A DNA stretch of 64,000 bases from Phallusia mammillata (lineage: Eukaryota > Chordata > Ascidiacea > Phlebobranchia > Ascidiidae): assembly GCA_003260075.1 (NCBI GenBank), contig QLIY01000694.1, positions 1-64,000 of the forward strand. The letters are read 5' to 3'. Shown piece after piece: positions 49,559 to 61,500 of this stretch. Every line of letters starts with the position of its first letter. Position 1 is the stretch's first letter. Under the pieces are notes generated by a model. That model worked only from the letters and a program-made list of their open reading frames with translations, was not told the origin of the DNA and did not search any database. The translations under genes and the position numbers were made by a program.

Positions 49559-52500
49559 ATGAGTTCTCCAAAATCTTCTGGATCGCAAGCTTCTGGTAGG
49601 TGATTTTATTTCAGTTTTAATGTTTTTATTTTTGGAAAACGAAGTAGTACTGAACGGTGTGAATAGTTAAGTTTCTTAATTTTAGTTATTTGTGTCACAG
49701 CTTTAGCTGCTGCACTTATATCCAGTTCGTTTGACAAAGACCAAAAGATTAAAGAAGCCATATCAAATTCATTATCAGCATTTGGAAAGCAAAGCCCAGA
49801 GCTGGTTTTGGAAGCTATCCATGAATTTCTTGTAAAACATCCAAAAGTAAGGAATTTTTGATTGTTTCTAAACCTAAAGATACGGTTGATATGTGGGCAG
49901 TGCACAGGCAAACACAATAGTACATGCGTATTGGTGCAGAGTAATTGCACATTTTTCATTTAGCTTTACACATTATGACTAAAAAATGTTTTTTCTAACA
50001 TCCTCATTGGAAGTTTTACTAAGCCATTACTTTCTATAATGCAATAATGTTTCTTTTAATTGGTTGCAGATAGACCAACAACACAGAATTTTACTGCTGC
50101 ATTGCATGAACAACATTCTTGAAGAGAAATGTTCAGCAATATGCACAGAAACAGCAAAAAAAATAATCGGTCTTGCTTCAGAAGACCTTACCAAGTCAAA
50201 AGTAAGAAGAAATTTTAGTGCTTTGTAAAATGTTTGTGACATTCAAAATGGGTACACACCTATATATAAACTAGTCTACTTTATTTAAATAGTTTTCTTA
50301 AACATAAGTAACATCACACCATAGTATGTAATTTGTTTGTGTCAAAAATTGTGTGCAGAAAGCTATACTGGATTTACATGGTGTTGCAAGTGACATTCTT
50401 GTGTCGGTTGGAATGTGCTTTCTTAGTGATGTCATGGATGAATTGCTGAAAAAATTTGTTCCAGGAATTTTACCACACTCTTTTGTGGTACAAACCCTTG
50501 GAAAACTTTCCATTGCTAATGGTGGGTTTGATCCCATAGGAGTTTTGTCATATAATTTTTAAAATATACCATGTAAAGTAAAAATGTAAACATTGATCAC
50601 AAGTATAAATTAATATGAATGAAAATTGTACAAACCCTTGGAAAACTTTCCATTGCTAATGATGGGTTTGATCCCATAGGAGTTTTGTCATATAATTTTT
50701 AAAATATACCATGTAAAGTAAAAATGTAAACATTGATCACAAGTATAAATTAATATGAATTAAATGAAAATTGGCATTTTTAGTGAATGGAATGTCAGCT
50801 TACATGGGAAAGTTATTGAGCACCACATTGCCTCTTTTATCATTGGCAAAAAACGATGTTGTAAGGTAATACATTTCCAGCATATAAATGTTTTTTTGTT
50901 ATGTTTTAAACACTAAACAATAAAGAATTGGATTGGAATTTTTTTTTCATATATATGCTTTTCTTTTAGAGTCATATTTTCAAAGTGTTTGATGAACTTT
51001 TGTGAGAGTATCTTAGAATTTGTTGCCAATGACAACGGAGAAGAAAATCAAATCACCAAAACTACCTTCTCCACTGAAATTTATGGAGCCTATGACATTT
51101 TGTATAACACATGGTTACAAACCAGGGAAACTAAGGTTTGTATAAAGTATGAAGCTGTGTTTTGCCCACAGTTTGATCAAATTTATATAGGCAGATTTAA
51201 ATGCAATGTGTAATTTGTGTCATGTGTAAGGAACCATTTTTTGTTTTATTGCTGATAACTTATGCTCATGTTGTCTAAACAATTGTATTGAAGCAACTGG
51301 CATTTACAAATTGTGCTGTGTCATTACACTGTCATTCGTTTCCTTTTCTGCTTGTAATTAGATCCACACTTAATATAATAATAAATAGCATGAAAACAAA
51401 GGCACAATGTTAATGGCTATAATATCATATGGTGGCAGTTTTGGCATGAGCAAGTTTTGTTCAACTTGGTTGTACATCAGTGTTTAAGACCGATATTAAA
51501 TTTTGTATTTTGCAATATACATATATACAGCATTTATTCTAGAACAGTGGTTCTCAACCTTTTTTCTTTCGTGACCCACTTTCATTGCAAAAAAAATTCT
51601 GTGGCCCAGTAAATTTTTAAGATAGAAAGAAAACAACTATAAAATAGGTTCAGAACAAAAAAACAAAACAAAAACATTCCTTCTCAATTCCTCCCCAAGC
51701 CATTATTCTTGTAAAATTGAGTGTAGTGACACAAATGAATCTATGGCCCAATCAAGGTCTATGGCCCAATCAAAATGCTTCCATGGCCATGGCCCACTGG
51801 TTGAGAACCACTGTTCTAGAACAATCATATCATTACATACATATTCTTTATATCGAAAGTGTTTTAATCTAGGGCTTGAAGTTAGGTTCGTAGGGGTAAA
51901 TTAGACACTGTGCTTTTAATTTTTTTTGGCCCCATGACCACATTTTTAAATTGTCTTGAGTGTTAAAAAAAAAAATTGAATCAGTGAAATTATTGTAAAT
52001 GTACACCTAATTTTGTGCATAGTTTCCATTGTTTACTTGATCATTAATAAGTAACTGCTCAACTGCTAACTTGTGTGTAGTAAAAATACAGGTTTGTTTA
52101 CCTTGGAGTTGATTAACTACTTTACAGGTTAAAGCAAAACCTAAGGTAACACCAAACTATGAATTCCATTCTCTTTGTCACATTCTGTAATCATTACACT
52201 GTTTCAACATTTGCCATTTGTATGAGCATTTGTTGATAAATCATGATTTCCCAATGTGTGCTTGCCAAACAAAGTTAAATTACATTTAACTAAAAACATG
52301 ACAAACCGTTTTGCATGTGTTGTTTTATCCCTTCTGGTTTTGAAAGCAACTTTTGTATGCATTATGAACAAAAGGTTTGCAACCAGATGCTTGCCTACAT
52401 GCAGTTTGTTTTGTTTGCATTTTACTTGTGGAAAGTGTGCTTTTTTGGGGTCTATCCATCATATTTCACTGGGTTGCAGGAATTTACTTAAATAAAGCTA

Positions 52501-55500
52501 ATTTAGAACACAGAAACTTCAGGAGAGTCCCAGTGGGCATTGTTATCCTTCATTAATTTTTTTTAATGATGATGTCTCTGAGTCCATTGGTTGTGTTTTA
52601 TGGTGCTTAATGAGTACTGTCCTATTTATGACCAGTTTGTTTTATCATGCTTCGATATTTTGATAGTGTACCCCCACAATGCATTTTTATGATTTTGTTT
52701 CAATAAATTGCATGCAATCATTGCTATGTTTTTAATGGCCTTGCAGAGTAAGTACGATGTCTATGTTTGTAACATACCCATTCATAATTATAGGTTGTCT
52801 GTGCTGTGGTGGGAGCTCTTGGCAAAATGTCTCATCTCATGGAATGTGAAAAACTTGAAGTTAATGCACCAAAACTGGTATCAATGCTCATGTCCCTTAA
52901 CCGAAGGTAAAATATAAACAGTTTTGTAGCTTCATTGAAAGCTATAAGCTATATTCGCAAAGTTGCAAGTCAGCATGTTATTTGCATGAGTTCCTAATTC
53001 AACCCACAAGAAATTTTAAGGCTCCTCTTATAGTTTGGGATGACACATTGTTAAAATTAGACTTTGAAAATATGTGTACTATATTATAAATACATATATT
53101 TTTTGGCTTTCACCTTTGGCTAATTCTGAATCCCAAGTTTGCATTGAGACCTCAAATTGCAGCTTAGAATGCTTTTTCTGTATTTTATCCATTTATGCTA
53201 AAAGTTCACGGGACCAAAATTTCTAGACACACATCCGACCCTCTGCCTCTCACAACAGCCCTGTGTGATGTTATTGCAGCAGTCAATGAATGCAAAAGCA
53301 ATGTTCTGGAGCAGAACCTGGATGGACTGACTGTTAATCTACATAACCAGGTAGTAATTTTGATAATTAACGAAAGCACATTTAAATTTTATGTATATAA
53401 TGCTTATAATAACGACTCTATCTTGTGTAATAGGTTTGGAACACGCCAGAGAGTTCCTCACCTTCGCTTGTAAAAAACTACAATGAAGTCCTCAGATGCT
53501 TTGGAATCTTGGGTAGGTTTATAATGATTTATAGTCTTTTAATAAACCAAGAAAAATTAAATAATTCAGCATTTTTGCATTCATATTTGCAAATTTTGTT
53601 CAATGTAGAGGTATTTTGCACTAACATAGTTTTTGTGCCTACGTTTTGACGACTCATTCTGTGCATTGACATAACACAGGAAATTGGTTGATTGAGTAGA
53701 CATCCTGTGTGCTTTACATTTAATATTTGAAAAATACTAAGTTTGCTATTACTTGTTAAGTACACGCTTGTTTTCAAACTATGATTTGAAATAAAGTGTG
53801 TTTGAAAAAAAATGTTTTTGGTTTTATAATTGTAACGGCTAACAACCATGTTTTTTTGTTTATTGAATTTTTTTTACTTACAGCTTCAGAGTATTCTGAC
53901 ATTATAATCAGAGTGATCCTACAGAGAGCAGAGTCCCGTGAGGAAAAAGTTCGGGCTGGCAACTTGGTGGTTTTAAGACATCTCATCAATTCAAATGGTC
54001 AGTTAAAGTTCATACGAACTCAAATGGTCAGTTCAAGTTGATTTAATAACCATATTTTTTGTTTTAAAAAATCATTTTTATTTTACCCTCAATTGCAGCA
54101 GTTGTTGGAAAAAAACATCTCTTTTTTAATAACCATTTTTTCGGTAAAACCGTGTTTTTATTTTAACCACAATTGCACCAGTTGTGGTTAGTTGTATATT
54201 TGTTGATAAAACACACACACACAAAAACATTTTTTTTTGCAACAGAGTCAATGGAAAATCATAAGGACCTGATTGTCACTGGATTCTTGCTTCATCTCAA
54301 TGAGACAAGCAATAAAGTGAAACTAAACATGGGAAAGGTAAAGACCAAAAAGCTTTAAATACAATGTACAAAACAGATCATAGATTTTGTAAAAAGTGTA
54401 CATAGTGTATAAACGTGTCATTTTAAACCATTAGTGTCCATTGTTTTTGACGCTGGTCACTGCAACCAATGCAAAAGTTGACAAACATCTAATTAATAAA
54501 CTACCAATATTTTTTCTCATTTCCCGAAGTGAACAAAGTACAAACAAAATTGGTGTATGTGGGCAATATAGCGAAGGAACACTTTTTTAGTTATCAATAT
54601 AAAATTACTTTTTTAAAATATGCTGTCTTGAAAACAACGCCTTAAATGGGACTGTGTATGTCTTGAAATGTGGCTTTTAAACTGACTCTAAAACTTCTGC
54701 ACAGAACCTACTACTACTTTCAGGTGTTTTTAATTTATGAGATTTGCAAATTTCAAATCAACTTACTTTATATCAACCTGTTGTTTTCTGACACAGCTGA
54801 TTATTGCCATGGCAACCCATGGATATTTGGAATGTGAAGGTGGGCAAGAATATATTCAGTTTATTGTAAGGCAATGCAGTCTTCCTGTAAGCCAGCAACA
54901 GAACAAAGACAAAACTGCTGTCACAAATGAACAAGTGCGAACAATGTGCGATGATATTCTAAAACTCATCACAACAACTGTTGAAGGATTAGAAAAGGTT
55001 TGTATTTCCCAACATACTTAACATTAGTGATGCTATGAAATATGCTTTGGTTTGGGCCCAAACCTTTTGAGGCGGGTTTGGTGCATCACTACACTCAGGG
55101 TTGTCATACTGTCCTTATTTTAAGATTTGTCTGAATTTTGAAGGGTAATGTCTTGTCCTGAATTTTTTTAAAAATGCCCTTGTTTTTGGCTTAAGTCCTC
55201 ATTTTGTCAATTCCCTGCTACAAGTAAAAGTAAACCTAGACCTGAGCTATCATGAGATGCATGAAGTATTCTACCAACAAGCTGAAACTTGCTGAAACAA
55301 ATTGTTTCTGGCAAAAATGACATGTGATATGACATGGCTTGTATAAATGCAACAATGTTTGTTTCCTTTCGCATACAAATTTAATTTTACGGTGCTCCTT
55401 ATTTTTCTGTCCATGTCGATGGCAACCCTGACTACATTGCATCACATGCTTGTAAACAGAATTAGAGTTTGATAAGGAATTTTGGCTTGCCCTGAAAATT

Positions 55501-58500
55501 TGTGTTTAAAGCTGATGTTTGGCAAAACTTCAAGCCTTTTAATGGTGACATAAATTTGGTTTGAATCTTATTTTTTTGTTTTTCAGGTGCTTTGGCCTTA
55601 TCTGTTTGAACTTGTTACTAGTCTTGAGTTGTCCAACTCTCTAGGAGTGATTTTTCACTCACTTGCCCACATTGCACAGAAAAAGAGAGAAGAAAAGGCT
55701 GAAGACCTTCTCATTGATTTTAACCATACAGGTAATATAAAAACACAAAAAAGGTTGATGGTAGGCATTCCTTTGTTTTTTCGTTGACGAAACCTCAAAA
55801 ACAGTTGTTTGAATAAACAGGCGTTTGTCTTTTCGGCCCTTTTACTCCTCCACCCACTTTATATCATATGAACAAGAGCCTGATGTATTGTGTTGATTAA
55901 TAGTTTGCTCTGCTTGTTTAATTTACAAAATGCCTGGAGGTATGTAGCACCAACCTGGTGGTGGAACTCTATTTTTTATTCAAAAAATATTATTTAATAT
56001 CTTTGATATCTTTTGATAGAAGTATTTGTATTTGACTAAACATATAAATTAAGATTTTGCACACAGTAAATGTTCCATCTCCCGTTGCTCTTTTCTCACG
56101 GATTGTGGTGACACTTGCACATCCTCACACACCAAGATCATATCCAGAGGAAACACTACTTCTTCTGCAAAACTTCAGTGCCAATGTGCACCCTGAAGTG
56201 GTAGAAATGTGGGATGAAATTATCCCCAAGATTGTTCAACATTTGCAAGGTATCTGAAATTTTTTGATATCTACTGTATATTGCAATGTGCATAAGGTGT
56301 TTACTGATAACTTGTCTCTAAGGCTGGGGTTCCCAACCTGTGGAAGGTTTTTCAGGTGGTACGCCATACACAAGTAGCTTTCGTTTTTTTCACAAAAGCA
56401 TGGATTCACAACTTTATATTTTGTTCGACCAATTGAAGGACAGTAATCAAAAACAAAAATCTCATTGAGTTTAGTTGTGGCGCTTTAGTGTTATTTCAGT
56501 AGGCCAATGTTATTCTTCTAAATAAAATATGATTCGATCAAATTAGTTGTTCTGCAGGAATGGGTACGCGTGGCAGTACAGAGCGTCCAAGTGGTACGAG
56601 ATCGTAAAAAGGGGGGGGGGACAAAAACAAAAATCTCATTGAGTTTAGTTGTGGTGCTTTAGTGTTATTTCAGTAGGCCAATGTTATTCTTCTGAATAAA
56701 ATATGAGTCGATCAAATTAGTTGTTCTGCAGGAATGGGTACGCATGGCAGTACAGAGCGTCCAAGTGGTACGAGATCGTAAAAAGGGGGGGGGGGTTCAG
56801 TAACTGGATTTTTTTCACACTTGTGAGTAACAATGTTTTGATCTGTTGTAGATAACATTGAGAACAAGGAAAGGGGGGGGGGTCCTGCTCTAAGGGCTTG
56901 AGATGATTAAACTCATATAATATTGAATCTTTAGCCAAATCATTGAAAACAGTGACTTAATTTGTATTCAGCAACTATATTTTTTTCACACTTACGAGTA
57001 ACAATGTTTTGATCTGTTGTAGATAACATTGAGAACAAGGAAAATTGGTCGCAAACAGTTTGGGAAGACTTGCTTTTGAAGGTTAGTATAGCTACATTAT
57101 TCAATTCCCTTTTGTAACAGTATTGTATTTGTTTTAGCAAAAATGTTTTAAAGATATTGTTTTCCTATTTGACATGTCTGCTTAGGGTTTTATCATATTT
57201 TTGATCTGAAAACATTTTACCAAATTGCATAAAAAATCTACACACCATAGATAAATTTGGTCTACTATTTATAATTGGGACTACCACATGGTAGATAAAT
57301 TTTTAATAGTATTCTATGTAAACAGTGAAGCAAAATGTCTGCCTTGTAGTTTCTTCAAAAGACACTTGATAAAATAGACAATGAGGAATGGACTTGTTCA
57401 GTTGGTCAATCACTTACTGCTCAATGGAATCTGTATGAGTTTGAGCCAACATACAAGGTAAGTATCTGTCAAAAAGGTAATCACAGTATAGACCACAATA
57501 GTTTGTTTAGGTGCACCAGCCCTAATTATGCTTCTACTTTAAATTTACATCCCACCACAGACTAGACTTTCTGACCCATGTCTTGCTACACAAGACTTTG
57601 TATATATCTAGCTTTGGTTTAGCATTACACTTCTTGCAGGCACAGTGAAAATTTTGTGATGAAGTTAAACTTTTAGATAGGAATATTGTTATTCTTGCAG
57701 GCTACACCTTAATGAATTAGTTCATAACATTTATTTTAGAATTTTGCTTACAAATGCCTTGGAGTTGTTCTAAGGAAAACACAAAACAAGGAATTTGTCG
57801 AGTCATACCTTGCTACTTTGTTTCTCACTGTCAAACACTTGCACCAACAAGAGAGAGAGGTGGGATTATCTTCTATCATGTATCTAACCGATCTTTTACA
57901 GTGTTAACTTGTATTTCACCTCCCATCCCATAACGCTTTGTAATACGGTTGGAAATAGCTGCAGTGCATTCAGACATTATCCACCAATTGTGGCTCGACT
58001 TTTTTGTGCTCCATAACGTTTCAACGTTGTGTAGCTATTTTAGACTTTGTGCTTGTTTTAGTGCAATTGTATTGCTATGTTGTCTTTCACCCAGCGAAAT
58101 GAACTCCATTCATTCTTTTTCAATTTACCTGTATCAGCATACTTTATGATGCAAAACAATATGTGCAAAACATTTCATATGTTGGCAAAATGTGGCATAG
58201 TCCTATAGCTCATTTAGGTACCCATCAATCATAACATGAATTCCATTATTAAATAACCTCCAATTTGGATGAAATTTAAACATTGCTAAAGTGTTGGTAT
58301 AGCAGGGAATTTTTAACTTTTTCGATATTTTTCTGTTCTGACAGGGAGCTGCAGTATGTGTTGGTTACTGTGCATCCTCACATCTTGATGCCACACTTTC
58401 AAGACTCAGTGAATACACGAAGCTGAATATTTCTAAGAAGGAATCCTCCTATTTCAACTTTCTAAAGGTAAGTAAATAACATATAGTCATGCTAATTGCC

Positions 58501-61500
58501 TGAATTTTTTTTTTGCTATTTGACTTACGCAGAGTGAGAGATCACTTGTGGATTTGGAGAATGTCAAAGGCCTTGTTGCTTTATGTTGTGGTTACATTGC
58601 ATTTTATGGACCTTCCCAACTGATAACCTCAAGAATTGAAACTAACATTGTTAAGACCATTATGCCTCTTTTTAAGGGAATCAAGGTATGTATTTGCTCT
58701 GTTAACACACATGTTTTTAAGTTATGATTTTCAATTTAGCTCAAGAAATTATAATGCAACATACATGGGTTAGAAAACTTAAAAAAATGCCGTTTAGTGT
58801 CATTGTGTTAAAAATAACAAGGTGAAAGCAAAAATGAATTTACCAGTTTTGTACAAGTATTTTTAGCGTGTAGTTTCTGACAAATTTACAAGTAAAAGTT
58901 TTGTTCCAAATATTGAATTTTATTTGTTTGTTTGTAAATTCAAAAGTATTTATCTAAATAAAAATACAGTACATGTCAGTTAATCTAGACCAGTTTGGAC
59001 CAAAATAGTCGTACAGATTAGGAAAAGATCTGGATTAACCAGGGTTTGTTATTACAAGCCCTACCACATTACAAATCATTTGTACCTCAAGTTTTGTCTG
59101 AATTAGTTGAAGATCTGGATTACCTGATTCCGTTTTAACAGAGGTTTGCTGCATTTAGGACCCGGTTATTAGAGGGGATTTTTCCAGTTCGGTAAATTTG
59201 ATTGCTCGCTCTTTGGATCCGGACCATTTTACCAGTAACTCAAACAAACCAAGATATGTGTTCGCTGCTCGTGAAGATTTCACCACAAAGTTAATGGTTT
59301 ACATGAGAGATGATGCACATGACAAACCTACTCATCTCAAAGCCATGATAATGAAGGCCTGTGCCTCTCTTGTGTATCCTTAAATGTTGTTGATATTGGT
59401 ACTATTGTAATCGTAAGGTTGAAAAAAGATATAGATGGAAACAAAGTATTTTGGAACACTATACACAGATCACTTCATAGGTCTAATGATAATCATAATG
59501 GCCCGGACAGATGCAAAAATCAACATAATTTATTATCCAGACGCTTGATGTGATGTTGCAAAGTGATTTGTTTAAATTCAATGCTTTTTTTAGTTTTAAA
59601 ACTATTATATCTGTTCAAAATGTAAATGACCAAGCACTAAAGCACTTATGCTTACAAAAACAAATAATTAACAGAAATGCAGGGTGTGTAACTTGTATGC
59701 ATATAAATGGTATAAGGAAAGCAATCCTTTATGTTGTACTCGGCGGGGGGGGGGCACTTATGCTTACAAAAACAAATAATTAACAGAAATGTAGGGTGTG
59801 TAACTTGAATGCATATAAATGGTATAAGGAAAGCAATCCTTTATGTTGTACTCGGCTAAAGATGTTTTTTGTGTGATTATGCAAAAGGTTATGTATTTAA
59901 TTTCTTGACTATTATTTCATGACAAAAGCAAGCTGGACCCTCCGATGGCAGACACTGACATTGCAGCACTTGTGAAACAGTGTGTTACTGCTATAATTCC
60001 TATTCCTGAACCAACAAAAGAATCAAGTCAAAATGTGCGTACACTGCAACTTGTTAATAGTTTAGCCGTCAAATTTTTCTACTTGATTTTCACATCAACT
60101 TAAGACAACAAAGCTATTGACATTTTGGATTGTTCCATTTGTAATTCAAAAATATACAGTGGTATCACAAAAACAGTCCATGTGGATATCAATGGTCGGT
60201 TAAACTAGGGCTTCAATCCCCAAATAACATAGCTTACATTTGAAATGTTTGATACTTTAAAGAAGTGAACAATATTCTCCACTATATAACTTTTTTAGGA
60301 TGTGTTCATTGAGTGTGTGGAAAGTCTGCACAGCCTTCTTGAGGAAATTATACGAAAAAGACCAAACTCTGCAGGATTATTTTCTGTCTTCAAGGTATGT
60401 ACAGTTTTGTTTGGTGTCTGACAAAAAATCAAGTGTAATATGTTTGCATTGTGATGCATTTTTGTTTAAAAGCACTTGGAGCCTTTTCTAATATCCAACA
60501 CTGACCATGAAAGAAGGCAAGCTTTGAACACTGTACATCAAGCTTTTCAGTCTTACTACAATCTCTTCAAAGTTTCAAATGTAAGTATATTCTGACAATA
60601 CTAACTGAACCTCCATATAAAAACTAACAGATTGCCTAAATTATAATACATTTACTGTTAAAGTCTTCAATTTACTGTTTAAGTCTAAATTTTTAGTAAG
60701 AAGTTGAATAAATGTAACTGTCACATTAAACTCAATATATGGATGTCTTGTTTTAGTTAAATGCTGAACTGACACATCTTGGTGTTTTCCTTGCTCGCTT
60801 GATACCTAGTTGCTGTGATGAGGTACCTGTGATGCGAGAGGCATCACTCAAATGTATTCGTCAACTACTTGACATTCAGAACAAATACAATGGTATAAGT
60901 GTATTATAAATCATTTTTGTTTCGTGATTCGGTAAATTTTATTACAGACAAATTTATCTACTTTTTCACAAACTTAGTCGACTTGACTATTTTGAAGTCC
61001 AGAAGCCTTTTTTTCTGTCCTTTCATTTTCCTTTGAAAATTGAACTTATTTTGTAGGTGTTGAGGTAGAAGGTCGTAGTTCTGAAAGTGATTCACTTGGA
61101 GCAATTTCAAACCAGCTTCAGCAAACTGATGGACAACTTATGTACAAAGCTATTGTTGATCTAGCCCAGGTACAATTTAGAAGTTGTTGTAGGTCACAAC
61201 TGTACGTAAAATAAACATCACACAGATCGAAGTTGAATATTAATGGGCTCACACCACTCACAATTTTTATTTCTTGATCTTACTGCCATTTTTTCTGTAG
61301 GTTCTCTGTGTGAAGATCCCTACGGACTTACTTCACTTTCAACCTGGTTCATTGACGGTTTCGCTTGTTGACACACTATCATGTCCACGAGGCCCTGCAG
61401 CATATGGGGCTTGTCTAACACTACATCACATATTTGAATCAAGGGGATCAATATTTGTCCACAAGGTGAATGAACTTGTTGTTAAAGTTTGTCTTAACTT

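Noticed and set aside
58975-59145. Possible pogo/Tigger-like fragment (CAGTTAATCTAGACC, GATCTGGATTAACC)
   Set aside because: The motifs are suggestive, but no paired ends or TA target duplication could be defined.
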